The notes under the pieces were generated by a model. It had not been told where the DNA came from, searched no databases, and saw only the letters and a list, made by a program, of their open reading frames with translations. Both the position numbers and the translations under genes were made by a program. Below are positions 34,528 through 43,721 of a stretch of DNA of 56,376 nt, one piece after another. Source of the DNA: Anaerolineales bacterium UBA3499 (lineage in GTDB: Bacteria > Chloroflexota > Anaerolineae > Anaerolineales > UBA11657); NCBI GenBank assembly GCA_002377585.1, contig DFQC01000015.1, positions 1 through 56,376 of the forward strand, in the 5' to 3' direction. Position 1 is the first letter of the stretch. Each line of letters opens with the position of its first letter.

Positions 34528-35565
34528 TTGATTAGTGGAGTTCGCATTCTAGGTTTGGTTTTCGGGGCTTTTGTCCTGATTTATTCTTTTGCCATGCGAA
34601 GATTGGGTAAGCTTAGAAGAGGAGAGCTTTTCTTAGCTCAATTTCTATTTGTTTCAGTGTGGCTAATTGCTATTTATCCACCCATTGTTGACATTTTAGC
34701 ATCAATGTTTCAAGTGGAAGGGCGATTGTTTGCTATCGCTATTTTGTCTAGCTTTGTTTCTTTCCTTTTGATCATACATCTCATTATCAGATTGTCCACC
34801 ATACGCAGGGATTTTGGTGATTTGGTGCAGGCATTAGCTTTGACTTCATATGGTAATGACAGTGTTGATGGACTAGATTTGGCCAATATCGCTGTTGTTA
34901 TTCCTGCATATAATGAGGAAGGTGTTATTGCTGAGGTGCTTGATAGAATTCCTGCACAAGTGCTAGGTATGAGCACTAGATCTATAGTTATTATTGATGG
35001 TGCTTCCGATCGTACTGGTGATGTAGTCCAGAGTCAAGGTGGATTAGCAGTATTCCATGTAGTTAATCGTGGACAGGGAGATGCATTGCGAACGGGCTTT
35101 GAAATAGCTTGTAGAGAAGGTGCAGAAATTGTAGTAACTATGGATGCGGATGGACAGCATCGTCCTGAGGAAATTGAACGTTTGATTTTACCGATTATTG
35201 AACGGCATGCAGATTATGTTATGGGTTCGCGTTTCTTAGGTCATTACTCTGATCGTAACAGTACTAGGCATGCAGGAATATTATTATATTCCTCGATATT
35301 ATCATTTTTTGCGAAAACAAAAATTACGGATTGCACCAACGGTTTTAGAGCTATACGTGCTTCATCTCTTACTAGACTAGAGTTACGTGAACCTCAATTC
35401 AGTGCTCCCGAATTGATCCTGGAAGCAGTCAATAAAGGGTTGTCCATTAAAGAAGTGCCAGTTTCAATCATGTCTAGAAAATTGGGCAATAGTAAAAAGC
35501 CTAGTGGTATAGCATATCCGCTAAGATTTGGCTTGGCCATATTAAAAGCTTGGTTGAGGTCGTAG
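34528..35565 (+). CDS. DUF2304 membrane domain fused to a dolichyl-phosphate-sugar-synthase-like GT2
   Basis: A 345-residue protein. Residues 1-110 form three helices with the DUF2304 pattern: Arg/Lys-rich turn (RRLGKLRRGELFLAQFLF), WLIAIYPPIVDILAS, then a third helix ending LSTIRRDF. From residue 121 a GT2 domain follows: VVIPAYNEEGVI, VNRGQGDALRTGF, TMDADGQHRPEE with metal-binding DADGQ at 206-210, MGSRFLG, and TDCTNGFRAI. This is the pattern of enzymes that make polyprenyl-phosphate sugars used by GT-C enzymes. DUF2304 is usually a separate gene next to such a GT2, so the fusion is uncommon. TTG start with GGGG about nine bases before. Confidence 0.87.
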   Translation: MISGVRILGLVFGAFVLIYSFAMRRLGKLRRGELFLAQFLFVSVWLIAIYPPIVDILASMFQVEGRLFAIAILSSFVSFLLIIHLIIRLSTIRRDFGDLVQALALTSYGNDSVDGLDLANIAVVIPAYNEEGVIAEVLDRIPAQVLGMSTRSIVIIDGASDRTGDVVQSQGGLAVFHVVNRGQGDALRTGFEIACREGAEIVVTMDADGQHRPEEIERLILPIIERHADYVMGSRFLGHYSDRNSTRHAGILLYSSILSFFAKTKITDCTNGFRAIRASSLTRLELREPQFSAPELILEAVNKGLSIKEVPVSIMSRKLGNSKKPSGIAYPLRFGLAILKAWLRS

Positions 35566-35628
35566 ACATTAATTGTTGTTTTTGCATCAATTGTATTCTA
35601 GTGCTTTTACCTAGCTAAGGTTGTGAAA

Positions 35629-36477
35629 ATGAGCAAACGAATTGCCTGTGTGACGCTTGATATAGAGTCCGATTTGTTGGACAAAAGCGGGCGCATACGA
35701 ATGTTTGACAATACTGATTTGATGGGTAAATATTCCAGTATTGTTAATAACAATAATGTAAAAGTTACTGGATTTTTGGTTACATCACTAATTGGAAAAT
35801 ATAGTACTGAAATTGGACTATTATCTAGGACTATTCCAATAGAGTTTGGAGTTCATTCGCACAGTCATGAACGCAGGTTGGAATATTTTGCTAACGAAGT
35901 GAATAGTTCGGTTACTGCATACGAGGATTTTTTTGGAGTCAAGCCAATAGGATATCGTGCGCCAAACGGATTGATAAATAGAGAAAGTATTTTCTCATTA
36001 ATAGAAAATCAATTCAAATATGATGCTAGTATATTTCCTTCAATACGTTTGGACGAATATGGATACTCAAATTTACATTTACCAAACAAACCGTTTCGGT
36101 TTGTTCATTCAAATGATGAAATCATCGAGCTTCCAGCAGCTTGCTTGGATACAATTCGATTAGTATTTTCTATGAGCTACGTCAAGTTTTTAGGTTTGGA
36201 ACTATATAAGACTTTAATGCGGGTTTTTCCGTTACCAGATATAGTAGTTATAGATTCGCATCCTTACGATTATTACATTAATAGAATTGCGGGTAATATT
36301 CAGGGATGGAAGCGGTATGCTCATCTCAGAAATAGCGAAGAAGCTTTTTCGGTCTTTGAGTCAGTTGTTGCATTGTTACAAGAAAAAGGATATGAGTTTA
36401 TGTTTATGAGTGAATTGTACAAATATGTTGCAGATTTACCCAAATTACCAACGATTCCTGTAGAAAAATTACGTTAG
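35629..36477 (+). CDS. Polysaccharide deacetylase family protein (NodB-like fold)
   Basis: A 282-residue protein. CVTLDIESD at 7-15 takes the place of TFDDG, HSHSH at 76-80 supplies the zinc His pair (H-x3-H), and YRAPNG at 109-114 matches the RxPxG motif. LPAACLD and VIDSHPYDYY (containing the late His) complete the NodB-like set. No signal peptide is seen, so it may act in the cytoplasm on a lipid-linked or nucleotide sugar. TAAGGT seven bases before the ATG at 35629 selects this start over an in-frame GTG six bases earlier. Related proteins deacetylate N-acetyl sugars in glycan assembly. It ends the block before the argS promoter. Confidence 0.8.
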   Translation: MSKRIACVTLDIESDLLDKSGRIRMFDNTDLMGKYSSIVNNNNVKVTGFLVTSLIGKYSTEIGLLSRTIPIEFGVHSHSHERRLEYFANEVNSSVTAYEDFFGVKPIGYRAPNGLINRESIFSLIENQFKYDASIFPSIRLDEYGYSNLHLPNKPFRFVHSNDEIIELPAACLDTIRLVFSMSYVKFLGLELYKTLMRVFPLPDIVVIDSHPYDYYINRIAGNIQGWKRYAHLRNSEEAFSVFESVVALLQEKGYEFMFMSELYKYVADLPKLPTIPVEKLR

Positions 36478-36511
36478 ATACTTTATTTGTTGAATATAAT
36501 GCAACATTCTG

Positions 36512-36540
36512 TTAACATTAATAATTTGTTACGCTATTAT
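36512..36540 (+). promoter_or_regulatory. Predicted sigma-70-type promoter of argS
   Basis: TTAACA at 36512-36517 and TATTAT at 36535-36540 each differ by one base from consensus and are separated by 17 bases. Transcription would start near 36547, about 20 bases before the argS ATG. The -10 region shares a near-identical 15-mer with the site at 18494-18508. Confidence 0.65.
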
Positions 36541-36566
36541 TCTAATAAGATTTTGTATATTTATTG

Positions 36567-38210
36567 ATGCCATTACTTTCAAAGCAGCTTTCCGAATTGG
36601 TTCTTGCCGGAGTTTCCGGAGCTCAGGCAGATGGAGTTATACCATCTTTTGAGTTGCCGGAAGGTATTCATCTGACTCGTCCTAAAAGACGAGAATGGGG
36701 TGATTATTCAACTGCGCTGCCATTGCAACTTGCAAAACTCATTGAACTCTCGCCTGTGGTTATAGCTAATCACATTCAAGATTATTTGCCTAAACGTGGA
36801 ATGATTGCGCATTCTACTGTATCAGAACCTGGCTTTTTAAATGTGACCTTGTCATCCGACTGGTTGTGCTCACAAGTTACTCGAGTGATTAGTGAAGGAT
36901 CTAGCTTTGCGGACATAGATTTGTACTCTAATCAAAATGCTCAGGTAGAGTTTGTAAGTGCAAACCCCACAGGACCGCTAACAGTAGGACATGGGCGTGG
37001 TGGTGTGCTGGGTGACACTTTATCAAACTTGTTAGGTGCGGTAGGATACCGAGTAACTCGAGAATTTTATTACAACAATGCTGGACAACAAATGCGAAAA
37101 CTAGGCGAGTCCTTAAAGGTTAGATACATGCAGTCTCTTGGTATGACTGTACAGTTGCTAGAAGACCATTACCAAGGGGAATACCTCACGTCCTTAGGTG
37201 CAGATCTTGTAGAGCATTATTCTGATAGCTTGTTGGACGAGGGTTGGGAAACTTTTAAGGATTTGGCTGAAGAAGATATTTCTGCTAAGCAACATCGTAC
37301 TTTGCGGAAACTTAATATAGTAATGGATGTGCTATATAATGAGCACTCGCTATATGAAGATGGTTCAATAGATAAAGTAGTTAACAAACTTAGGCATGAT
37401 AAGTTAGCGTACGATAAAGATGGTGCCGTGTGGTTGGCTGTTAAAGAATTAGGTGGGTCAGATGATAGAGTGATAGTCAAATCAACCGGAGAGCCAACAT
37501 ATAGGTTGCCCGATATTGCATATCATTGTAACAAAATGGAACGTAATTTTGACTTGGTGATAGATGTTTTGGGAGCAGATCATAAGGACGCGTTTCCTGA
37601 TGTGATATTAGGTGTCAAAGCGATGGGTTATAAGGCCGATAGGATAAAAATGCTCATGCATCAGTTTGTCAATATTAAAGGTGAACGTATGAGCAAAAGG
37701 TCTGGTAACTTTATCAGCTTGGATGACCTAATCGATGAAGTTGGTGCGGATGTGGTACGGTTTTTTATGCTAATGCGCGCATCGGAAAGTCATCTGGAAT
37801 TTGATATTGATTTAGCCCGTGATCAGTCGGATAAGAATCCTGTGTATTATGTGCAGTATGCACATGCTCGCATTTGCAGTATCTTGGAAAAGGCATCTTT
37901 AGCAGGCTACTCTTTTATGGATGCTCAATTAGGCGGTCTAGTCCATCCATCAGAACGAATGTTGATGCGCAATTTACTAGAATTATCGGATACGATAGAT
38001 CGTGCTGTACGTGAAATGGCGCCACATTATTTGGTCACATATGTTCGAGATCTTGCAAGCAGTTTCCATGCTTTTTATGGTGACTGTAGAGTTTTAGATG
38101 ATGATGATATACCACTTACTTTTGCACGTTTAAATCTTATTAGAGCAGTGCGAATAGGATTGGCACGTGCTTTAGATTTGTTAGGTGTCAGTGCTCCAGA
38201 AACCATGTAG
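36567..38210 (+). CDS. argS: Arginyl-tRNA synthetase
   Basis: A 547-residue class I synthetase. The N-terminal additional domain has REWGDYSTALPLQLAK at about 42-57. The active site reads SANPTGPLTVGHGRGG at about 131-146, where the HIGH motif is TVGH, a variant with Thr in the first position. RMSKRSGNFI is the KMSKS-type loop, and the anticodon-binding domain carries PVYYVQYAHARICSI, the hallmark of ArgS. Length and order are normal. A TTG immediately upstream of the ATG is not preferred. It has its own predicted promoter, and is a housekeeping gene lodged inside the glycan locus. Confidence 0.96.
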   Translation: MPLLSKQLSELVLAGVSGAQADGVIPSFELPEGIHLTRPKRREWGDYSTALPLQLAKLIELSPVVIANHIQDYLPKRGMIAHSTVSEPGFLNVTLSSDWLCSQVTRVISEGSSFADIDLYSNQNAQVEFVSANPTGPLTVGHGRGGVLGDTLSNLLGAVGYRVTREFYYNNAGQQMRKLGESLKVRYMQSLGMTVQLLEDHYQGEYLTSLGADLVEHYSDSLLDEGWETFKDLAEEDISAKQHRTLRKLNIVMDVLYNEHSLYEDGSIDKVVNKLRHDKLAYDKDGAVWLAVKELGGSDDRVIVKSTGEPTYRLPDIAYHCNKMERNFDLVIDVLGADHKDAFPDVILGVKAMGYKADRIKMLMHQFVNIKGERMSKRSGNFISLDDLIDEVGADVVRFFMLMRASESHLEFDIDLARDQSDKNPVYYVQYAHARICSILEKASLAGYSFMDAQLGGLVHPSERMLMRNLLELSDTIDRAVREMAPHYLVTYVRDLASSFHAFYGDCRVLDDDDIPLTFARLNLIRAVRIGLARALDLLGVSAPETM

Positions 38211-38277
38211 ATATTCTTTGGATTTATATGTGAGCTGACTATGATATTAAAGATTAATAGGTATTAGGAGAAAAATC

Positions 38278-38832
38278 ATGAGTATTAGACCGGATCATTG
38301 GATAAGAAAGATGGCAAGCGAGCATGGAATGATTGAACCGTTTGAATCTAATCAAGTGCGTGATGGAGTTATATCTTATGGAGTTTCATCTTATGGATAT
38401 GATATTCGAGTTGCAGATGAGTTTAAGATATTTACAAATGTGCATTCTGCAATTGTAGATCCCAAAAGCTTTGATCCGCGTTCTATGGTCGATTTCACGG
38501 GCGAAGTATGCATTATTCCACCGAATTCATTTGCTCTTGCTCGTACTGTGGAATATTTTCGTATCCCTAGAAGTGTTTTGACCATATGTGTTGGTAAAAG
38601 TACTTATGCGCGTTGCGGCATTATAGTAAATGTGACGCCATTTGAGCCTGAATGGCAAGGTTATGTAACACTAGAGATTTCAAATACAACACCTTTGCCG
38701 GCAAAAATTTATGCTAATGAGGGTATAGCTCAGGTTTTGTTCTTCGAGGCTGACAGTGAATGTGATGTGTCTTATGCTGATAAAAAAGGTAAGTATCAAA
38801 AACAGCAATCAATAGTACTTCCTAAACTCTAG
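38278..38832 (+). CDS. dcd: dCTP deaminase
   Basis: A 184-residue enzyme converting dCTP to dUTP (or, in bifunctional members, to dUMP). SSYGYDIRVADEFKIF at the N-terminal side, CIIPPNSFALARTVEYFRIP, GKSTYARCGIIVNVTPFEPEWQGYVTLEISNTT split across the nucleotide-binding and catalytic Glu region, and GIAQVLFF are all conserved in the Dcd/dUTPase superfamily. AGGAG seven bases before the ATG gives a strong start. It lies 67 bases after argS and is probably cotranscribed. It ends only 11 bases from the convergent PD40 lipoprotein gene, with no terminator between. Confidence 0.95.
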   Translation: MSIRPDHWIRKMASEHGMIEPFESNQVRDGVISYGVSSYGYDIRVADEFKIFTNVHSAIVDPKSFDPRSMVDFTGEVCIIPPNSFALARTVEYFRIPRSVLTICVGKSTYARCGIIVNVTPFEPEWQGYVTLEISNTTPLPAKIYANEGIAQVLFFEADSECDVSYADKKGKYQKQQSIVLPKL

Positions 38833-38843
38833 AATATTCATAT

Positions 38844-40202
38844 CTATTTCCATGACCATACTGGTAACATACCAAATTCAAGTATTCTAGGTTCAAAACT
38901 GCTTTCAGCTTGCGCAACAACTATTGCAGGTCCTTGCTCGGTATATGCAGAAAGTGCCAAATACTGGCTGTCAGGTGACCAAATAGTGAAAGTACGTTGA
39001 TATTGATCTATATATGGCAAAAGTGCAGCAAATAGCTCCGAAGGTACAAAAGAGAAAAGGTTGATACTCGTTCCGTCAATAATAGATAGTATGTGTAATT
39101 CTAAGTAGGAATATTGTTCGATGACCCCATCAATTTCCTCTTGTGCGACTACTGACCTAAAATAAGCAATCTTTTCACCGTTTGGGGACCAAAAAAATGC
39201 TATTACGTTGTCGCCTATATTTGTTAATGTTTGTGGATTTGGACCATGTGTGTTCATTACACTTAAAGTGCCCGATATCCATGCACTACTAGAGTTATTG
39301 CTATCAATGTAAGCTACATGTTTCCCGCTTGGAGAGTACTCAAAGGCCACTTGTCCTTTGACTGCTGCGAGAGTTTTACTTCTGTTATCCAGTCGGTTTA
39401 ATTTTATAATGCTACTTTCTTCATTTTCTGTGGTACCAACATACATTATTTCATCGCCGTTTGGTGAGAATGCTGGGGCTTGAAAAGATGCAGGGGTGAC
39501 TGGTAGGGACTCTTCTACAATTGTTTCTCCAAGGTACAGATAAGAAAGTCGGGAGTCGTAGTCTGCACCGTTGCTATGGATTAACAAACGTTTGCTTGAA
39601 GGAGACCATGCCCAAAACAGTGGTTGACCCGAATCTAATATCATTGGGTCCTCTCCATCAAGTAAAGATAGATGAAGGATGCCACTATTGCCATCGGTTT
39701 GTGTCGCTAGGAAAGCAAGTGATTTGCTATTAGGAGACCAATACAAGAATATTGGAATCATGCGATCACTGGCAAAAACCTCCTTAGTGTTTGCTCCGCT
39801 TGCATCACTAACATAGAGATGTGCTTCCATGGTTTGTGTATTCGAACCGGTATAACTTACATAGGCAATCTGACTGCCATTAGGTGCCCAAGTGACGTGT
39901 GTATAGTATAGAACTTTGTCTTCATTTGTCGTTGAATCGCTAGTCAGTTGCACTACATTTTTTCCGGCTTGATCCATTGTATATATGTTTCCGTCTATAC
40001 CTACGTATGCTATGATGCCCGATTTGCGTTCGATGGATCTAAGTAAAGGGCTTTGGGGTATACGTAGTTTATTGTCTCCCTCACCGCTTAGTGTTGAACA
40101 TGCTGTAGTAAAGCAACAAACAAACATTGCTAGCAGAATATATAATTTTCCATTTAGTTGGTGCTTAACATGTATTCTGAGGCTTGTGTTTTTTGTATTC
40201 AT
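38844..40202 (-). CDS. TolB-like PD40/WD40-repeat lipoprotein
   Basis: A 452-residue exported beta-propeller protein. A basic N-terminus (KHQLNGK), a hydrophobic core and FTTAC at about 31-35 suggest a lipoprotein signal, although Thr at -3 is off the usual lipobox. Seven PD40-type repeats are visible, for example WAPNGSQIAYVSY, WSPNSKSLAFLA, FSPNGDEIMYVG, YSPSGKHVAYID, WSPNGEKIAYFR and WSPDSQYLALSA. This is the TolB-propeller class; a partner is not known. A GTG at 40229 could extend the N-terminus by nine residues. Convergent with dcd, divergent from the zinc-phospholipase-like gene. Confidence 0.82.
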   Translation of the reverse strand: MNTKNTSLRIHVKHQLNGKLYILLAMFVCCFTTACSTLSGEGDNKLRIPQSPLLRSIERKSGIIAYVGIDGNIYTMDQAGKNVVQLTSDSTTNEDKVLYYTHVTWAPNGSQIAYVSYTGSNTQTMEAHLYVSDASGANTKEVFASDRMIPIFLYWSPNSKSLAFLATQTDGNSGILHLSLLDGEDPMILDSGQPLFWAWSPSSKRLLIHSNGADYDSRLSYLYLGETIVEESLPVTPASFQAPAFSPNGDEIMYVGTTENEESSIIKLNRLDNRSKTLAAVKGQVAFEYSPSGKHVAYIDSNNSSSAWISGTLSVMNTHGPNPQTLTNIGDNVIAFFWSPNGEKIAYFRSVVAQEEIDGVIEQYSYLELHILSIIDGTSINLFSFVPSELFAALLPYIDQYQRTFTIWSPDSQYLALSAYTEQGPAIVVAQAESSFEPRILEFGMLPVWSWK

Positions 40203-40363
40203 ATAGATATTTGCTTGTGAATTCAGCACCTCATCCGCAGCTAGTAAGTTAGCAGTTAAAGTTATTAATCTGATGACTATTCTAACCCATCATTCTAGAT
40301 TTTGTCGAAAATGGTTCAATTTAAGTGATATATTATCCTCATTGTTATTAGTTATACACAAAT

Positions 40364-41131
40364 ATGCCTACTCCTTTTTATCATATCGTTATTGCTGAAG
40401 AAATTCTTGACAACAGTAGACTAAATGCATCAGTTCACGACCTGCTGTTTGATTGCTTTCCTGCTTTTCTATTTGGAAATGTAGCTCCTGATGTTCAGTC
40501 AATATCGAACTATACTCGAGAAGATACCCACTTTTTCTCTATTGATAATGTAGAGAAAAATGTTGCATATAAAGCATTGTTGTCAAAACATAAAGAGCTA
40601 TCTAATGCTAGACGTTTGTCACCAGTTCGCAGCGCCTTTGTAGCAGGTTATATGGCTCATTTACTTCTAGATCAGGCCTGGATAGTAGAAGTATTTAAGC
40701 CTGTGTTTGGTAAGGACGTCAATTGGGGTGAGTTTAGAGAGCGTTTGTTCTTACACAATGTTTTACGTACTTTCTTGGACCAGAGAGACTATGATAGTCT
40801 ACCATCTGACATTGATCATAAATTTGCACTAAATCTATCTGCTACGCAGTGGGTTCCATTTCTAGATAACAAAGATCTTCATCGATGGTATAAGTTTGTG
40901 TGGGAGCAACTTAAAGATAGGTTGTCTTCTAGGACCATAGAAGTATTTGCTGCTCGTATGGATATGGAACCTGAGGATTTTGAAGAAATTTTGCTAGATG
41001 ATGCTTTGATGGAACAGCGGATTTTCTCTAGAATATCTCGAATTCGTCTGTATGAATTTCGACAAAGAGCCTTAGACAATATTATTGTCATGTTAAATGA
41101 CTACTTCTCGCCAGATTTTGGGAGGGTATAA
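40364..41131 (+). CDS. Zinc-dependent phospholipase C-like protein
   Basis: A 255-residue protein with the zinc-ligand pattern of the Zn_dep_PLPC family: PFYHIVIAEEI (His7), FGNVAPDVQSI (Asp43), TREDTHFF (His56), and GYMAHLLLDQAW (His99, Asp103). No signal peptide is visible. In many bacteria such proteins are annotated as phospholipase C or S1/P1-like, but most are uncharacterised; hydrolysis of a phosphodiester is likely. It diverges from the PD40 lipoprotein gene across a 161-base gap that probably holds both promoters, though no convincing box was found. Confidence 0.8.
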   Translation: MPTPFYHIVIAEEILDNSRLNASVHDLLFDCFPAFLFGNVAPDVQSISNYTREDTHFFSIDNVEKNVAYKALLSKHKELSNARRLSPVRSAFVAGYMAHLLLDQAWIVEVFKPVFGKDVNWGEFRERLFLHNVLRTFLDQRDYDSLPSDIDHKFALNLSATQWVPFLDNKDLHRWYKFVWEQLKDRLSSRTIEVFAARMDMEPEDFEEILLDDALMEQRIFSRISRIRLYEFRQRALDNIIVMLNDYFSPDFGRV

Positions 41132-41178
41132 TAAGCCTATTCATAGCTGATTTAGGTTATTAAATATTACTAACACGT

Positions 41179-42015
41179 ATGCGTTATTTTGTTACTGGTG
41201 CTCGAGGACAATTGGGGGCCACTTTAGTGGATATGCTGCCGTCAAAGTCGGTATTTCCAATAAATTTGCCTGAGTATGATGTCACTGATATAGACACGAT
41301 GCGCAATGCGTTTGATCGTTGGTCTGTAGATGTGGTTATACACTGTGCAGCTTATACTAATGTAGATGGATGTGCTCTCAATCCGGAACTTGCAAACTTG
41401 GTCAATGCTATAGGTACGAGAAACATAGCACATCTTTGTGCTGAATATGGGGCTGTAATGGTATTACTTAGCACCAATGAAGTTTTTGATGGTAGAAAGC
41501 CCTATTCATACACAGAGCGGGATATACCAGGTGCAATAAATCCTTATGGTGAATCCAAGCTCGCAGCTGAAAGATACATACTTGATATATTGGAACGATA
41601 TTATATTGTTCGGACATCATGGATGTATGCTGCCGGCGGTGCAAATTTTGTGCATACCATTCTTAATCTAGCAAGTCAGGGGGAGGATATTGCTGTAGTT
41701 ACTGATGAATTAGGAGTACCTACGTATGCTAAAGATTTGGCTTCGGCAATCATTGAGGTAGTGGATAGAGCTCCATATGGAATATACCATTTGGTTAACT
41801 CTGGTCATGTTTCTCGTTATGGATTTGCACGTCAAGTACTTAATTTGACTGGGTATAGTTCATTAGCTATAAAACCAATCTTACTTGAGGAATACGAGCG
41901 AGAATCTTGTCCTCCTAGAAATGGTATTTTGTCTAACTGGGCTGCATCTAGTTATGGGATTGCATTACGTCCATGGCAGACTGCTTTAGCTGAATTTTTG
42001 ACCGATGTTACATAG
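41179..42015 (+). CDS. rmlD: dTDP-4-dehydrorhamnose reductase
   Basis: A 278-residue RmlD-type SDR reducing dTDP-4-dehydro-L-rhamnose to dTDP-L-rhamnose with NAD(P)H. It begins YFVTGARGQLG and has HCAAYTNVDGCA, LLSTNEVFDG (99-103 region), and NPYGESKLAAERY with Tyr123 and Lys127. RTSWMYAAGGANFVHTI and DELGVPTYAKDLA are specific to RmlD. The usual STDYVFDG reads STNEVFDG, a substitution in the active-site loop. rmlA and rmlB lie 6-8 kb downstream; rmlC is not in the window. It precedes a rhamnosyltransferase-like GT2. Confidence 0.92.
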   Translation: MRYFVTGARGQLGATLVDMLPSKSVFPINLPEYDVTDIDTMRNAFDRWSVDVVIHCAAYTNVDGCALNPELANLVNAIGTRNIAHLCAEYGAVMVLLSTNEVFDGRKPYSYTERDIPGAINPYGESKLAAERYILDILERYYIVRTSWMYAAGGANFVHTILNLASQGEDIAVVTDELGVPTYAKDLASAIIEVVDRAPYGIYHLVNSGHVSRYGFARQVLNLTGYSSLAIKPILLEEYERESCPPRNGILSNWAASSYGIALRPWQTALAEFLTDVT

Positions 42016-42046
42016 TACTATATTAGTTATAGATCCGGAGGTGTAA

Positions 42047-42982
42047 ATGTTGTCTGTGGTCATACCTAATTGGAATGGGGCAAGGCATTTGCCTACATGT
42101 CTAAATTCGCTGAATAATCAAACTCTACGTGATTTTGAAGTCATTGTTGTCGACAATGCTAGTAGCGATGAGTCGTGCGAGTTAATGAAAAATAGATATT
42201 CTACGGTACGTGTTATAAGATTGACGACTAATACGGGTTTTACTGGCGCCTGCAATGTGGGTATTCGTGCTGCACATGGGAATATTATTGTGCTATTAAA
42301 TAACGATACAGAAGCTGCATATAATTGGTTAGAGGAATTAGTATCTGCTTTTGATAGATATCAAGATGCTGGTATCTTAGCCTCTAGACTGATGCTCTTT
42401 GATAGACGAGACGTGTTTCATGCTGCGGGTGATTTGTTTAGATCTGATGGTACATCTGCTAATAGAGGTGTGTGGCAGAAGGATGTTGGTCAGTATAGTG
42501 AAGGTTATGTGTTCTCTGCTTGTGGGGGTGCTGCAGGATACCGTCGCGAAATGTTACAGCAGGTGGGACTCTTAGATGAAAGCTTCTTTTTTTCTCTGGA
42601 GGACGTTGATCTTGCTTGGAGATCACAATTGCAGGGCTGGAAAACTGTTTATGTGCCAAGTGCAGTTGTGTACCATCAACTATCGGCTACTGGAGGTGGT
42701 ACGACTGCGAGCTATCATGATGGTCGTAACAGTATTTACGTTCTAATCAAGGATGTACCAAATAGCGTCTGGCGTACTTATTGGAGGTCGATTTTATGGC
42801 GTCAGATAGTACTAGCTTGGAAAGCATTATGTTCATGGCGCGGAAAAGATGCTAGAGCACGTCTCAGAGGTCAAGTGGCAGGTATTTGTGCTATACCTTC
42901 ACTTCTCTCAAGAAGGCGAATGATACAATCTACTTGCAAGGTATCTTCTGAGTATATCGAAAGCATTTTAACTATGGTGTGA
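42047..42982 (+). CDS. GT2 glycosyltransferase, rhamnosyltransferase-like (WbbL type)
   Basis: A 311-residue inverting GT-A enzyme. SVVIPNWNGARHLPTCLNSL and VVDNASSDESCEL form the nucleotide half, LLNNDTEAAYNWLEEL holds the DxD-like metal motif, and SFFFSLEDVDLAWRSQLQGW carries the catalytic Asp region. VVYHQLSATGGG is characteristic of WbbL/RfbN rhamnosyltransferases. Its position after rmlD supports dTDP-L-rhamnose as donor (inference). GGAGGTG just before the ATG is a strong ribosome-binding site with short spacing. Confidence 0.88.
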   Translation: MLSVVIPNWNGARHLPTCLNSLNNQTLRDFEVIVVDNASSDESCELMKNRYSTVRVIRLTTNTGFTGACNVGIRAAHGNIIVLLNNDTEAAYNWLEELVSAFDRYQDAGILASRLMLFDRRDVFHAAGDLFRSDGTSANRGVWQKDVGQYSEGYVFSACGGAAGYRREMLQQVGLLDESFFFSLEDVDLAWRSQLQGWKTVYVPSAVVYHQLSATGGGTTASYHDGRNSIYVLIKDVPNSVWRTYWRSILWRQIVLAWKALCSWRGKDARARLRGQVAGICAIPSLLSRRRMIQSTCKVSSEYIESILTMV

Positions 42983-42995
42983 AGTTAGAATTATT

Positions 42996-43721
42996 GTGAC
43001 TTATTTATCGATTATTATCCCTGCTCATAATGAGGCAAAACGTTTGCCTGCAACCCTTGATTCAATAAATGATTATATGTATGGGCAGCCATACAATTTT
43101 GAAATTATTGTAGTTGAGAATGGCAGCGAGGATAATACTGCTGAGGTTGTAGAAGCTAATTCTGTGGACAATGACCACATAAATCTGATTAAAGTACCAG
43201 AACGAGGTAAGGGTATTGCTGTTCGCACTGGAATGTTGGCTGCTAATGGAGAGTATCGCTTCATGTGTGATGCCGATCTGTCAATGCCTATTGAGCAAAT
43301 TGAGCGGTTTTTGCCACCGGCAACATCTAATTATGATATTGCGATGGGTTCACGTGAGATAGCAGGTTCGATTCGGTTTCATGAACCTGCTTTTACGCAC
43401 GTACGAGGTCGAATTTTCAGCAACTTAGTCAAATTGATGGTATTGCCCGGATTTGAGGACACCCAATGTGGTTTTAAATGTTTCCATGCATCCGCAGCTA
43501 TAGACCTGTTTACTAGTCAGCTACTGGATGGCATGAGCTTTGATGTTGAAGTATTGTATATAGCGCGAAAACGCGGATACAAAATTGTGGAAGTGCCTGT
43601 GGATTGGTATTTTCATAGAGAAACTAGAGTTAGAATGGTTGAGGACTCTCTAAGAATGTTGGTTGACATTTTGGTTTTACGTAAAAACTGGAAAAGTGGA
43701 AAGTATGACCGCAAAATTTAG
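42996..43721 (+). CDS. Dolichyl-phosphate beta-glucosyltransferase-like GT2 (ALG5/DPM1 type)
   Basis: A 241-residue GT2 enzyme. SIIIPAHNEAKRLPATLDSI, VVENGSEDNTAEV, GKGIAVRTGMLAA, MCDADLSMPIEQIERFLP (catalytic DAD-L-S), MGSREIAGS, and DTQCGFKCFHASAA are all in order. The DADLS, rather than DADGQ, signature is typical of ALG5-like glucosyltransferases that make polyprenyl-phosphate glucose. No C-terminal membrane helices are present. GTG start. Together with the DUF2304-GT2 protein it may supply lipid-linked sugars to the GT-C enzymes of this locus (inference). RNase HII overlaps its end by 17 bases. Confidence 0.87.
   Translation: MTYLSIIIPAHNEAKRLPATLDSINDYMYGQPYNFEIIVVENGSEDNTAEVVEANSVDNDHINLIKVPERGKGIAVRTGMLAANGEYRFMCDADLSMPIEQIERFLPPATSNYDIAMGSREIAGSIRFHEPAFTHVRGRIFSNLVKLMVLPGFEDTQCGFKCFHASAAIDLFTSQLLDGMSFDVEVLYIARKRGYKIVEVPVDWYFHRETRVRMVEDSLRMLVDILVLRKNWKSGKYDRKI

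Noticed and set aside
36975..37010. Loss of the first His in the ArgS HIGH motif (TVGH) as sign of a non-functional copy
   Set aside because: The gene is full length, all other motifs are intact, it has its own promoter, and Thr at this position fits a tolerated ArgS variant.
40302..40334. GGTTCAATT and nearby bases resembling a tRNA T-loop, and a TTGTCG/TATATT promoter pair
   Set aside because: No cloverleaf arms can be built, and the hexamers are 21 bases apart, too far for a standard promoter.
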